From: Metridium senile | Taxonomy: Eukaryota > Cnidaria > Anthozoa > Actiniaria > Metridiidae | Assembly (NCBI GenBank): GCA_949775045.1 | Contig: OX459103.1 | Coordinates: 13,632,036-13,696,035, forward strand | Direction of reading: 5' to 3' | Length of the DNA: 64,000 bases | Shown: positions 29,942-64,000 of the stretch, piece by piece | Layout of the letters: every line of letters begins with the position of its first letter | Numbering within the stretch: position 1 is the stretch's first letter | Notes under the pieces: model-generated | Seen by the model: the letters and a program-made list of their open reading frames with translations, nothing else | Database searches by the model: none | Told to the model about the DNA's origin: nothing | Program-made: the position numbers and the translations under genes

Positions 29942-30261
29942 TTTGAAAACAAAAATGTGGGTTTGCCACAGGAAGCCCGCGTCTACCCATAACTTTTTTA
30001 GGCTTTTTTCGCCCGGCCCGTGTTCCCGGAGTAGTTACCAGTTTATCTTCCGTGACAGCTTCCAGGGCTAGTTGTCGGGCTAGTTTACACTCTTTCTTAT
30101 ATAAAAATGTCCAGTCGATAGATTACTTGATACCATATATGTAGGGCATTAGCCACGAAAAGAAGAAAAAAAGGAAACAAAGACATTTTTTTACATGTAC
30201 GACCCTAATATTGGGCTTCCTGTGGTGTCGACATACAGAGTCGGGTGTCACTTGAACCAAC
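29942..30261. promoter_or_regulatory. Head-to-head intergenic region, probable bidirectional promoter of TCTN and PGD
   Basis: Only 320 bp separate the start codons of the divergent TCTN and PGD genes. A 13-bp motif CCACAGGAAGCCC at 29966-29978 (25 bases from the TCTN start) recurs as its exact reverse complement at 30213-30225 (37 bases from the PGD start). Its ACAGGAAG core resembles an ETS/GABP site, a class common in bidirectional promoters. Part of the motif is also found in a repeat at 54161-54345, so an origin from a mobile element is possible. Confidence 0.75.
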
Positions 30262-52775
<22,514 letters not shown>

Positions 52776-53076
52776 AAACTGACCATTACCAGGCATAGGA
52801 ACTTACCATTACCAGGAATGACAACTATTGTACTTTAATTTACACTTGTTTTAATACCATTTGTCTAATATGATAGGCCATGAAAACAGGGAACATAATT
52901 AACACACTCCAGATAACCAAGGTGTTTATAATCATTTTTCTTGCCAAGAGCACCAAGGTTTTTGTTAATTGGAATACTAGATGCTTATTAACATCTATTA
53001 TTCAATGGTACAATTTTTACCCAGAGTACCTTTCTTCCTGGGATTATGACCTGTTGTTTTAAGCAACCGTATTACA

Positions 53077-53370
53077 CAGGGTTCGTGCTACTCCTTAAAC
53101 TCCTTGAAAACTCCTTAAATTTTATTTACGTTTTTAAGGGCACTTGAAAAGCCCTTGAATTTTAGAAAATCAGCATAAACTCCTTAAAAACTCCTTAATT
53201 CTAGCTAAAGTAGGGTAAATTTTGATACAATTTGTTCATTCTGTGCGATGTTAACAATGACAGGAATATCATTTCTATATCAAAGTTGTCGCAAAAAGTG
53301 CTTAAAAATTACTTTTTGGTCCTTGAAAACTCCTTAGATTTTTTTACTGACATCAGCACGAACCCTGATT
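53077..53370. mobile_element. MITE, family B, complete copy
   Basis: Termini CAGGGTTCGTGCT and AGCACGAACCCTG, flanked by ATTACA on both sides. The interior has repeated CTCCTTAAA and CTCCTTGAAAA. A truncated relative lies at 25260-25518. Confidence 0.88.
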
Positions 53371-53478
53371 ACAGTCGATGTATGACAATCATCATACTTG
53401 CATTCATACTAATCAAATCAAATCAGCAACACATTGAAATTTAGTGCTAGTTATAGTCAAATGTAGCAATGAACTGAT

Positions 53479-53484
53479 AATAAA
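53479..53484 (+). terminator. Possible PGD poly(A) signal AATAAA
   Basis: First canonical AATAAA past the PGD stop, about 700 bases downstream and beyond a MITE. A non-canonical nearer signal is equally possible. Confidence 0.3.
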
Positions 53485-53585
53485 TCAAAATGATGACAAC
53501 AATAGTATTCAAATTTGATTGATAGTCTGTTTGATTTATATAGGGGAACGTTGAGTAGAGGGTTATCTCTTTTAACACAATTAAA

Positions 53586-53893
53586 TAGAGGATATTACAT
53601 GGGCGCACGGAGATATGAATTTTATCTTCGAGTGTTGATAAGATATCCCACGAGTGAGCGCAGCGAATGAGTGGGATATCTTTTCAACACGAGAAGATAA
53701 AATTCATATCTCCAAGCGCACATGTAATGTTCTGTTTATTATATAACAGATTGAAGAAAAATTTTTTTTTTTTTTGAAAGTTGATTGGTTGAGAGTGATA
53801 TCACACATGTGCGATATCAATGATATCTTCATGACTAGGATAGGCTTTTTATCTAGTTGATATCACTCGGTATACCACTATATGTTATGTAAT
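53586..53893. mobile_element. MITE, family A, copy 2
   Basis: Closely matches 14843-15145, from AGAGGATATTACATGGGC to ATGTTATGTAATA. Confidence 0.88.
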
Positions 53894-53999
53894 AATTATT
53901 ATTATCTTATTGGCTTCATCTTATCATAATCGTTGTATTCATCATCATTATCACCATCAATATTATTAATATTAAAATTATTGTTATCTTATTGGCTTA

Positions 54000-54143
<144 letters not shown>

Positions 54144-54160
54144 TTATCACCATCAATATT

Positions 54161-54345
54161 ATTAGTCGGGCTAGAGGGCCCGACTCTAGGTTTACCTTTT
54201 AGTCAATGTTTCTATCTGTCATGTCGCGTATAGGCCCCATGATGCTTTGCGAACGAACACAGGAAGCCCAACTTAGAATTGTTTAGCCTCCTGTGTTGAT
54301 TTTATGACTAGCCCGACTTCACGCTCCTAGAGCGTCTAGTTAATA
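54161..54345. mobile_element. GTCGGGCTAG-flanked repeat
   Basis: Starts GTCGGGCTAGAGGGCCCGAC and ends CTAGCCCGACTTCACGCTCC followed by TAGAGCGTCTAGTT. A partial copy of the end is at 16450-16485, and the inner ACAGGAAGCCCAA resembles the motif in the TCTN/PGD promoter. Confidence 0.7.
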
Positions 54346-54559
54346 TTAGTTTCATAGTTTCCTTTTTTGTAATTTAATATATTTTTATTTAATTTATTTA
54401 TTTTTATTTATATGTGAAAATAATTTTTTTTTGCATGAAAATAATTCAGCTTGGAGATAAATAATTTTTTTTCTCTGTGCACACTTGTGATATATTGAAT
54501 TGAAACACTCAAAGATAAATTCCATATCTCCACTCGCATGTATTATTCTTGATATCATC

Positions 54560-55225
54560 ATTATCTTTTATATCAATGCAACCATTATCATCATCATATG
54601 CATTATCATTATCATCCTTAGCTTTATTATTATTGTCTTTATTAATATTCTACTATCAGCATTATCTTTTTATCAATGCAACCATTATCATCATCATATG
54701 CATTATCATTATCATCCTTAGCTTTATTATTATTGTCTTTATTAATATTCTACTATCAGCATTATCTTTTTATCAATGCAACCATTATCATCATCATATG
54801 CATTATCATTATCATCCTTAGCTTTATTATTATTGTCTTTATTAATATTCTACTATCAGCATTATCTTTTTATCAATGCAACCATTATCATCATCATATG
54901 CATTATCATTATCATCATTAGCTTTATTATTGTCTTTATTAATATTAAAATATTATCTTTTTATCATTGCAATCATCATCATCAATTATTATCATTAGCT
55001 TTATTATTGTCTTTTATTAATATTCTATTATTATCTTTTTATCATTGCAATCATCATCATCAATTATTATCATTAGCTTTATTATTGTCTTTTATTAATA
55101 TTCTATTATTATCTTTTTATCAATGCAATCATCATCATCAATTATTATCATTAGCTTTATTATTGTCTTTTATTAATATTCTATTATTATCTTTTTATTA
55201 ATGCAATCATCATCAATTATTATCA
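54560..55225. repeat. 100-bp tandem repeat decaying into about 73-bp units
   Basis: Four near-identical 100-bp units with CATCATCATATGCATTATC and TTATTAATATTCTACTATCAGC, then shorter variants with ATCATCATCATCAATTATT. Confidence 0.93.
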
Positions 55226-55305
55226 TTATCATATGCATCACCATTTTGTTTATTTATTTATTTTCTCAAGCAGATCAGTGAAAAATAATTGGCTACTGGT
55301 AGTGC

Positions 55306-55735
55306 GAATCAAAAAACTGGGCATCCAGTAATATTTCAAAAACAACTCTGCAAGACGTCTGACTGATTTGTAGACAGATAAACTTCGTGTAGTTAAAGAG
55401 TCGTTTCACATTGTTCAACGAACAATGAACAGTTAAGCCTGGTTTTCACTAGCGACGCAAGCGCAGACGCAAGCGCAAGCACAAGATCAGAGGCCTTATT
55501 TCGTAGTGAAAACCGCCCACGCAAGCGCAAGCGCAAGGTATCAAAAATTTTCCTATTTTCTTGCGTTTGCGCTTGTGCTTGCGCGTGGCACTAGTGAATA
55601 GTTTGTTTGCGATTGCGCTTATTCACGTCTCGTTTTCACATGCTTGTGCTTGCGCTTGCGTTGCGTCGCTAGTGAAAACTAGGCTTTACTGAAATATTTA
55701 TCGGTGCCCACGGTTTTTCGATTCGGACTGTAAGC
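55306..55735. mobile_element. Nested foldback elements
   Basis: Outer element, GTGCGAATCAAAAAACTGG to CGGTTTTTCGATTCGGAC, is a relative of 30846-31290. It is split by an inner one (about 55437-55686) with AAGCCTGGTTTTCACTAGCG termini and many GACGCAAGCGCAAGC repeats. Confidence 0.85.
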
Positions 55736-55765
55736 CTCGCAATGCAGTATTCAACAAGGGTGTAT

Positions 55766-56262
55766 TACTTTATTCAACTTAATTTTCGCGACACCAAAAT
55801 TTCGCGATTTTTGGATTGCGATATTTCGCGACACTTTATTTTCGCGATTTTGCTATTTTTGTTAAAACTAAGTCACTTTATTTTCGCGATTCTACCGTGA
55901 AAGCATGTCAAATGTTCTTTGGCTGTGAAATTAAATAGGAAATCAAGACAAACAAGTCCAAATGAAAAGTGTATTAATCATCAAAACTGTAAGACAAAAA
56001 TGCCCATCGAAGAACTAGAGGCAGAAGATAATGATGACGATGAAGTAGAGAGCACAGAGAGCTAAATAGACTAAATAGACAAAGATGTTTTCATAAAGCT
56101 TATATAACGGTTATAATATTTCACCAATAGGCTTTATGTGTTCTCACTTAATTTTCGCGCTTCCAAATTTTCGCGACAACTTATTTTCACTTCACTTAAT
56201 TTTTTTTAAATCGCGAAATTCGCGAAATTTAAGTGACGCGAAAATTAAGTGGAATAAGGTAT
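55766..56262. mobile_element. TTTTCGCGA-rich MITE
   Basis: Termini TATTCAACTTAATTTTCGCG and complement of TATTCCACTTAATTTTCGCG, with many TTTTCGCGA motifs inside. Confidence 0.9.
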
Positions 56263-56476
56263 ATTTGACATTTTCTCTTCTGCAAGAAAACGTACATTCC
56301 ACGTAAAAGTAATTGATGCTTAATTTTGTTAAAACCATGTATGAAAACTATTATTGAATACGGATCTGTTGATATCCAAATAATTAATGTTCTGACAAGT
56401 GTGTCTCGCCAGTTCTCCGAATTCAATTCGGCTAATTATTTCCTTTTTTTAAATACAACGTACCCCCCCCCCCCCT

Positions 56477-57088
56477 TTTTTTACTCCGACGAAGGACTAA
56501 AGCCCGAAACGTCAGTAAAGTTAAGTTAACATTTTTTTTACGGTGTTACAAGTTTCATTATACTGTTTATTATTGTTGATATGCTTTTGACAAACACAAG
56601 ATCACCACCCCTCCCCTCCCCTCCCCATGTACTCCTCGCAATCGTGCGGCTTCACTACTGAACAAAAGTATTTATTATGCCGGCACATGTTCAGTTCTTT
56701 AGCTGTCAATAGACTTTTCACAGCAACATTATATTCGTAAGTTTGGAACGAAGTGTGAATTGAATATAAGTAATATGCTACCAGATAAATAGTTCTTGGC
56801 GACCGGCTCATTCTGCTGTACAATCTTTTCTTGCCTAAATGAAGGACTTCATAAAAACTACTAATTTTTGTAGTTTGATAAAACGCGGGGATAAAAACTG
56901 TAACGCAATAATAAAAAACAATCAATTAATCTTATTTATGTAAATGGTAACTAGCGAGTAAACTAGTATAGGCTGCGTCGAAGTTTGATATTAACGCCCG
57001 ATAGGTAATATAATGAAATTTGTTACACCGTAAAAAATGTTGACTTAACTCTACTGACGTTTCGAGCTTTAGCCTTTCGTCGGAGTAA
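56477..57088. mobile_element. Foldback element with CGAAACGTCAG in its arms
   Basis: ACTCCGACGAAGGACTAAAG through GTTACAAGTTTCATTATA pairs with the complementary right arm ending CTTTCGTCGGAGT. The interior 107-codon minus frame (56602-56925) shows no recognisable domain. Confidence 0.88.
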
Positions 57089-57640
57089 ATGTATATTATG
57101 TATATAAGTCCATTTTAGAATTGTAGGTTTTCTTCTTTCTTTGCTAAAGATTACAAAATAATGTCGGTAGAATTTAAAGCGTTTATTTATAAGTACAGTG
57201 AGAACATAGCCGCTGCGCCATATTCACTAATTGATTTTGAATGTTATTTTTAGAAAGATGTAATTTTTCAGTTGTTAGGTAAAAATCGCTAAAAATACTA
57301 TCTTACGAAATGAAAAAAACTTTTATCTATAGCTGTAAACCTTGATATTTAACTTTACTGACTGTTTGATGCCTTAAATCATCAACATTGTTTGGTCTTT
57401 TTGATAAGCGGCTAAGTTGTTTGTGGCGAAGGCAAATATGTAAATCAGGAAGTCTGTTACCAAGGCCGACGGCAAGCAGCGTGACGACAACCTTTGTTGA
57501 CAAGGCAGCAAGAAACGCTCTGATTGGCTGATCTAGATGTCATTCACGCCCACGTTTGGTTGTCTTTTATATCTAAGGCTTCGAGTGTGGTTTCTAAGGT
57601 TTTTGAGGTCGTACAAGAATCGTTTTGAGGATCACGAAAC
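57089..57640 (+). promoter_or_regulatory. Upstream region of the winged-helix-like gene
   Basis: No gene seen. A GCTCTGATTGGCTGAT (inverted CCAAT) occurs near 57520 and TTTTATATCT near 57567, both plausible promoter elements but unproven. Confidence 0.35.
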
Positions 57641-57750
57641 ATGGCTCAGACCGATGACTTTAGTGCTTGTAATGGCGAGGCACTATTAAAGAGAAAGGCT
57701 ATTAGTGAATTTCGTCTTCAAGACCCTAAACTATGGGACAAAGTATCTTG
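57641..57750 (+). CDS. Winged-helix-like gene, exon 1
   Basis: Start codon in AAACATGGC context; MAQTDDFSACNGEALLKRKA through LWDKVS. Donor GTAAGT in phase 2. Confidence 0.85.
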
Positions 57751-60700
57751 GTAAGTTGACCGTCGAACAATCGATGTTTCCTGCGACTCAATGACGACCG
57801 CACAAAACTCGAAATAAACTTCGCTCACGATTGAAATGCATCACTACAAATGAGATTATTTGAACGTACACCTTTTACTGGTAGATTTATAGCGTATCGA
57901 ACCGAAAGCCATCTAAAGAGAAACACATTGAGACTTCGTTGTAATGTCGAAAACAATGAAACTCGACTTTGGTTTCATTCTTTATCTTGCCGGCAATGCT
58001 TTAATAATTCGCTGTCATCGTTCTTATTTTACTCTCAATAAATAAGATAAATATAAGATGTCGGATTAGGCCAGGTTCTGCACTGAAAAGAGGCTGTTCC
58101 ATTAATGTATTATTATTATATCTTTCGGCCGATAACTTGAACGTCATTGCGGACACCATGCTAATGAGTAATTTACTAAGACTGCCATTCTCATGGCAAC
58201 CATTACCCATTGTTTTCCAAAGGTGGTTTCCTGTTCAAAAGGGATTAAATCTATTTCGTTCTTGCTTTAAAATTTCAACAATAAAAGTGACTTCGTAAAG
58301 ATTTATATTGTGTTAGTAAAAGCATGGAAGGTTGGTAAGGGGACCATCGCATAGTACTCAGCCATATGGGTTTCCTAGGTAACTGATAGTTTCATGTCTG
58401 CAGGTGATGTTTTTATGCATATATCAATAACATTGAAAGCTTTAATGTTTAGAAGAGTTGTATCCGTGACTCGTTGTACATGTACATATATCAGTATATC
58501 TGTAGTTATTTTTTTTACTTGTCTTTGCTTATTCATTTTATTGTTTTGATTCTGATTATAATTTCTTGTGTATTTATTGAAAAAATATGAAATGCAATCT
58601 GTTACTAACACAAATGATATAGTTTTCACGGTTTCCATTCGCTTTCCATTCGATAATTTTATACTTAATTATCTGCAGTGTGTTCGTGATTCTGTAGAAT
58701 TAATAAAGTGGTCAAAGCTAACGTTGGCTGCGGCGCTTGAGAACTAACCAGACTCGTAAAAATATACTGAGCAGTGTGATAAGAGAACTAGCAATTTTTA
58801 TGCGTCGGTGTTTTCGATTATTATGAAACCCATTGGTCTGCAAACGTGTTTGTAAAGAAACCGTTTAATTAAAAAATATACTATGAATAACGGTCAAACG
58901 AGTTTGGCTGCCTTTAAGGAAATATAATTGATTTACAATGTACCATTACTAGAATATGAGTAAAAATGTACGATAACTATCGGTTTTGTGTGAGCCGAGT
59001 CGGGTTTTCTCAGGAGAGACAATTGAAAGTAAGATATTCGATAACTAGCGGTTATTCTACGTCGAACATTTGATTAATACTAAAACGCTTTTCTTTTTCT
59101 TTTTTCCTGTATGTATGTAAGATGTTATATTAATTTATTTTTTGTTCATTTTGATTTGAGTTGTTGTTCAGTTTAACACGTTTTAACTTTTAATTTTTAA
59201 CTTTACAAGATCTTTCGTTTATTTCAAACGCATTGATAAGACAATATGTCAATTCAAAACCTTGCTGCCCCATGTATTGCCATGGAAACTCATTTTTGGC
59301 AGATTTTATATGCAAATAAAAAGCTTCAGTCTTTGCATTGTCATTTGTACTAGTAGGTTTTAATAAGAAAGCGTATAATCAAGGGCACTAGAACGCTACA
59401 TTAAAGTTCAAATTAATGTGTACTAGTTGATAGTAAATAAAGTCCTAGCTATCAAAAATTATTCTTAATAGTCGATATTCAGCTGTTTTAGCATCAATTT
59501 GACCTCTTGTCTACTCGGTTTAACGATCCCTGCAACGATCATACGCTACAAATATGTACCGGCTGTACCAGCCAACGCCTTCTAGTGTACGCTACTCGAC
59601 GGGAGTACATGATGCCATTATTCATTTTATTAATCTTATATACAAATTGTGTTTATATAAGTCAAGGGACTAGAAACGGAAAGTTCCATCTCTAGCAATG
59701 TTTAACACTTTTCTAAACCAGTGTGAATAAAATGTAAAATAGCTAAAGCAAAGGAGAAAACACTGTAACATATCAATAAGTGGGGGGAAATATATAACAG
59801 TAAAAATTATATTAAAATATCACATTACAATTTAGTTTTTTTAATTTCTTTTGCTGTTTTTTTCTACCCTATTATTAAGAAAATATTAATAACAAATAAC
59901 AGTACTATATGGATATATTCAGTATAATAAGAGGGGGACGTAAGGGTTTGCGGTATTGAGTCATTTTTGTTGCGGTATTACGGTAATTTTTATTTTAACA
60001 TGCGGTATTCATACATTTAAGGCCTTGGTATTCGGTGAAAAAACTGGAAAACTAGACTTGGTCGAGAAGTACGTTTTAATAATCGTCTACTCTACTGACA
60101 GATATCCTCTTAAAGGTCAGAGATACATTACAAACATATTATTTGTTCATGAAAACTTGTTTTTTAATTTAAAACGGCTATTTTTGAATTTTCGTTTCGG
60201 TATCGGTATTTTGATAAATTTAGTTGCGGTATTCGGTATTTGCCCATTTTTTTGTGCGGTATTGCGGTATCCAGACCCCCCTTACGCCCCCTCTAATAAT
60301 AATTGTAATTGTAAAGAAGAAACTGTAATAGTTGTACATATATATCTCAATAACAATAAAATAATAAAACATACAATTTTACAAGGGAAATCAATAAACA
60401 TTGAAAAAAAAAAACTATACTGTTGTCCGCTGAGAGCTGTTGCCGCGGTAACATCGAAACTTGTTCACGTGGTACGCACTCCACCAATCAGAGTACGAGA
60501 AAAATGAATTTTGACAGTTGGTATATAACAAAAAATATTTCCAACAGTCACTTAATATTACAAATAAAATTATATTATTATACGACTATTACGTAAATTT
60601 ACGTTATAAGGAAAAGAGAACTCGAAAAATATGAAGCCGTATATTTATCGAGTTCTGTCTCGGTTAAACCGGTTCGAACTCGACAAAATACGGGCTGAAA

Positions 60701-63171
60701 ATACGAGAATGAGTTTTAGTTGTCTTTGCTCAATAAAACTCTTTTTGGTAACGTGCTCATTTTGACAATAAACAGAAGCACTGAACGAACTAGATTGACG
60801 AGATTCATGTCATCTGTCATGTAAGTTGCTTATTGTCCAATAAGATTAAAGGCACTTTGTTGTTTTTTTGGTGTTTACGTTTTTTATGATATGGCGCGAG
60901 AACTTTGAAAAAACTCATAAAATTGGCTCTAAAAAGCCAAAAAAAACCCAAACATTTTTTATCATAGAGCTGAGTCGTATAAAAACTTATTTGTGATTTT
61001 CCCCGTAATACGGGCGGACATTTTACTCGTTATTCTCATTTTTCCTCGTCCCCGGAGGGACTCGGAAAATACATTCACAACTCGTAAAATATCCGCCCGT
61101 AATTACGGGAAAAATCACAAATAAGATGTAATTATTTTACCATTCAATATTAATCGATGTTTTGTATTTTCTCTCTGGTAGGATGAAGGCGATGTTTATC
61201 AAGGACGAAGAGTCTGGTGTTCGTAAAGTTGATTTTTACAACTATGTAACTGAACACTTGGGACGAATCGGTTACAGGGATGTATGGCATATACTAAAGA
61301 TAGCATATCCTCACGTGGATAGAGTAAGGCGAGGCCGTAAATACATGTACTGGGGAATAAGGCATAAAGACGATAAAATAGAACAACTAAACGCTTCCTT
61401 GCTAGAGAACGACATCCACTGTACAGATAAGATCAAAACAAGTAAAAATACAGAGAAATACAACAACAGTGCAGATGATGGAAAGAACATTGACGTTAAA
61501 AACAGCACAAATAACAACAACACTATGTGTATCAACAACAACAACAACACTGAATTTAATAACAAGGGTTATAAACTTTATAGTAATACTAATATCGAAG
61601 GCAGTAATAACAAGAATACTGATGTTATTAATGAAAACAGAAATAAGTCGAGCAATATGGATAAGCAGAATAAACTCTCTTCAAGCAATTATGTTGCTGT
61701 CAAAGCTGAACAATTCTCTGACGATGAAGAAAGGAATAAAACAGAAGATTTCTTGGTTATAGAATTCAAAGAAAAGGATGTGTTTGAAAGTTTTGAAGAT
61801 TATGAAAAGTCGAGGGAATATATTGGTAAAGATATTCGATGTTTGACTCCACCTCGTGAAATATTCACCGAAAAACAAACATCGTCATCATCACTTGAAA
61901 TTGACGACAAGAAAGCTGAAGAAACACAGACTGACAATAATAAGAAAGAAGACGATTCGGTATGCACTGCAGCATCAATGCTTTACCAATCACACAAAGA
62001 CAATGACATTTTCGCTCCAAATTTACTAAAACCTGAGAACATTAATAGAGTTTGTATTCCTCTTATTCATGACGCCAAGAAACCAAGAAAAAAAGACGAG
62101 GTTACTAATGCAAAGAAAACAAGTTTTAATCCAGTTATTGTCTCGGTAGAAAGCATTGCGGAATGTCCCACTAATCACAGGAAGCCCAATCACTCAAGTG
62201 ATAATAGTCAATCCACTGACCAATCAAATCACTCGGAAGAAACAAACGAAGGTGAATTAAAAACTGTGGTGGTGCAGGACAGAGGAATCCAAGTTTGTGA
62301 AAGTAACAGTGAAAACACGCCCCAAAGAAGAAAAAGAAAGCCAAAAGATAGTGATTGTACTAAAAATACATGTCCGAACAAAAACGAGCCCGCAAACCAT
62401 CCCGCTGAGCACGGACCGAAATCGAGGAAACGGTTAAAGAAAGACAAAGCAATGAGTGGTGTTAGTGCAACCTCTACAACACCCACAATTCCTTTAGCAC
62501 CTGAAGGAAAAACCGTGAAAGCAACGCATGTGCAGCAAAGACAAAGTATTAATACGCCAACTGTGGTGCGAGTTCCCACGCTCGCTCTGCCATCTCTATC
62601 ACGAGGTTACACAGCTCCATCAAGCATTGGCAGTGTTGGTGCTAGTGTCCAGGCCGTAACTCTTCTTTCTCAACCTCTTAAATATACCTCTGCCATTGAT
62701 AATACAGCTGCTGCTATGACAACGCAAATAAGAACATCACGTGTGTCAAATCGAAATTTTAAAAGAACAGAACCAGCTTTGAACAGGACGCGTCATGATC
62801 ACATGCCATACTACAAGAACAACGCTAGTAATAGTGAGACCTTAGGCAATCAAGGTAAAGCGAGGAGCATACAAGATCATGTAACACATCAAAACACCGC
62901 GACTCGACCAGTTGACGAACAGAGATGTGATGATTACAGAAATCGTGAGCTTATAAGAAAACTATTAGAGGAACATGAATCAAGACGTAATTCATCGACT
63001 TACTCGACAGATAATGACTTACAAGTCATGGTGGATTGTTTATCTGCTGAAGTCGAAAAAGAACGAACTCTGAGACTAAGATTGGAGATAGAACTGCGCA
63101 AAGTGGAAAACCAGCTTGATCAAGAACGAAAACTAAACGAAAGACTCGCGGCTTTGTTGATGAAAAGATGA
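57641..63171 (+). CDS. Putative DNA-binding protein, RFX-like winged helix plus coiled coil, 2 exons
   Basis: Exons 57641-57750 and 61182-63171 join as TG/G (Trp37) to give 2100 nt, 699 residues. Residues 30-105 (LWDKVSW, VDFYNYVTEHLG, RDVWHILKIAYPHVD, then basic RVRRGRKYMYWGIR at 84-97) resemble the end of an RFX-type winged helix, where RRLGTRG-SKYHYYG is typical, but the match is partial. Residues 105-650 are low-complexity, rich in Asn, Lys, Thr and Ser, with basic clusters such as QRRKRKPK and KSRKRLKK that may be nuclear signals. The last 50 residues form a heptad-rich coiled coil ending RLAALLMKR. Probably a nuclear regulator that dimerises, which is inference. A family name cannot be given. 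Confidence 0.85.
57751..59927. other. Intron of the winged-helix-like gene, first part
   Basis: AT-rich with several short open frames that resemble nothing known. No clear repeat seen. Confidence 0.5.
59928..60297. mobile_element. MITE with GCGGTATT repeats
   Basis: Termini AGGGGGACGTAAGGG and CCCTTACGCCCCCTCT, flanked by AATAA. The interior repeats TGCGGTATT and GGTATTCGGTATT. Confidence 0.85.
60582..61128. mobile_element. MITE, family C, copy 2
   Basis: Starts TTATACGACTATTACGTAAA, includes GAACTCGAAAAATATGAAGC, GCGGACATTTTACTCGTTAT and paired CCCGTAAT/ATTACGGG blocks. Similar to 36738-37070. Confidence 0.85.
61182..63171 (+). CDS. Winged-helix-like gene, exon 2
   Basis: One 1990-nt exon with acceptor TGGTAG. 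An upstream in-frame ATG at 61162 is intronic. Ends TGA at 63169-63171. Confidence 0.93.
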
Positions 63172-63533
63172 CCAAGTAATAGAGATTTTTATGACTAGAG
63201 TAATGTATAAATTCACACTTCATATAGACTTGTATTCGTGTTTGTTGTTGAAGTTAAGACTTATTGGTTGTTCTGCAAGGTGATTGGTTGATTATTTCAA
63301 ATGTTCGGGACAACTTTCCTAAAGTTAACCAATCAGACCGGGACAATCTTAGAACTTATAAAACTATATGTTTAAAGTGCAACACAAGTCGTAGCTTAAT
63401 AAGTGTTGTCAACTGTTGTAATATTTTTTTGTGCAGTTCCTTAATTATTATAATTATTGTAAGTAATCTTGTATTGGATCCATAATAATTGGTCGTGCTG
63501 TTGTGGGCTCCTGTCTTCAGACGAAATTAAACA

Positions 63534-63543
63534 AATAAATAAA
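63534..63543 (+). terminator. Probable poly(A) signal of the winged-helix-like gene
   Basis: Overlapping AATAAATAAATAAA about 360 bases past the stop. The preceding CTTCAGACGAAATTAAAC-AAATAAAT resembles a retroposon tail, so the signal may have been supplied by an insertion. Confidence 0.45.
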
Positions 63544-63549
63544 TAAACA

Positions 63550-64000
63550 TGAAGAAAAAGTGAAATTGTGTTTAGCAGGATATGTAACAACTGAATTATT
63601 AGGTACAAGCTGGATATCAGTTAAAAGCTACATTTTAGCAATTTTATCTCAGTTATCAGTTAAATTTTTCGGTTCTTTTAAAAACAAAGAAATATTTATT
63701 ACAAAGACAGTTTATTTTTTAGCCCTTTCTCAGTTAACAGTTAACTCCATTCAGACCCTGATAACTGACTTGGCTATATTATTTGACTAGACATACTTAA
63801 GTTCAATAATCATCGTTCGCTTTGTATTCGATACCATTTTTGAGAGCTTGATTTTCCTTTATTTATTTATCAAGAACCCAGATTAGGCATGATGAATGTA
63901 ATTGGACTAGACTACATAAAAAACTTGTTTAAGGTGTGTATTTTACTCGTTTATTTTAACTTTGGATTAACATTGATTTAGTTTAGTTCATTTGTCACAT
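63550..64000. other. Downstream spacer
   Basis: AT-rich, with CAGTTATCAGTTAA-like short repeats near 63620-63770. No gene seen. Confidence 0.5.

Noticed and set aside
56602..56925. 107-codon minus frame
   Set aside because: Interior of a foldback element; no motif or splice context supports it.
61311..62579. Antisense frames opposite the winged-helix-like exon
   Set aside because: Shadows of the biased codon composition of the real exon.

Overview
The window looks like nuclear DNA from an intron-rich, AT-rich invertebrate animal, plausibly a cnidarian. The evidence is spliced genes with human-like exon structure, a Pol II snRNA gene array, tRNA-derived SINEs, a CR1/L2-like LINE and many foldback MITEs. 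No species can be named from the sequence alone.

Layout. (1) 1-7244: a nearly perfect tandem array with a 626-bp unit. The minus strand of each unit carries a U5 spliceosomal snRNA gene. Eleven complete U5 genes are present, the array continues off the left edge, and its right edge falls one base before a twelfth gene would begin. (2) 7747-11622: a large foldback element with roughly 1-kb terminal inverted repeats and TTAA at both ends. (3) 12581-29941, minus strand: a 14-exon Tectonic (TCTN1-like) gene for a secreted ciliary transition-zone protein, reconstructed in phase from start to stop. One in-frame TAA lies in exon 4. Its introns hold a decayed LINE, SINEs, MITEs and many tandem arrays. 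(4) 29942-30261: a 320-bp head-to-head intergenic region that probably serves as a bidirectional promoter, with mirror-image ETS-like motifs. (5) 30262-52775, plus strand: an 18-exon 6-phosphogluconate dehydrogenase gene (PGD), intact over 484 codons. (6) 53077-57100: MITEs, microsatellites and a 100-bp tandem repeat. (7) 57641-63171, plus strand: a two-exon gene for a 699-residue protein with a putative RFX-like winged-helix domain near the N terminus and a C-terminal coiled coil.

The genes do not form one pathway. PGD is the oxidative pentose-phosphate enzyme, TCTN acts at the base of cilia, U5 acts in the spliceosome, and the last gene is probably a DNA-binding protein. The most distinctive aspects are the hidden U5 array and the way tandem repeats have grown around splice sites. 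PGD intron 7 holds twelve copies of the exon-8 acceptor, and the last PGD intron holds more than twenty GTAAGT donor-like sites. Most of the longer open frames in the window are translations of tandem repeats and not genes.
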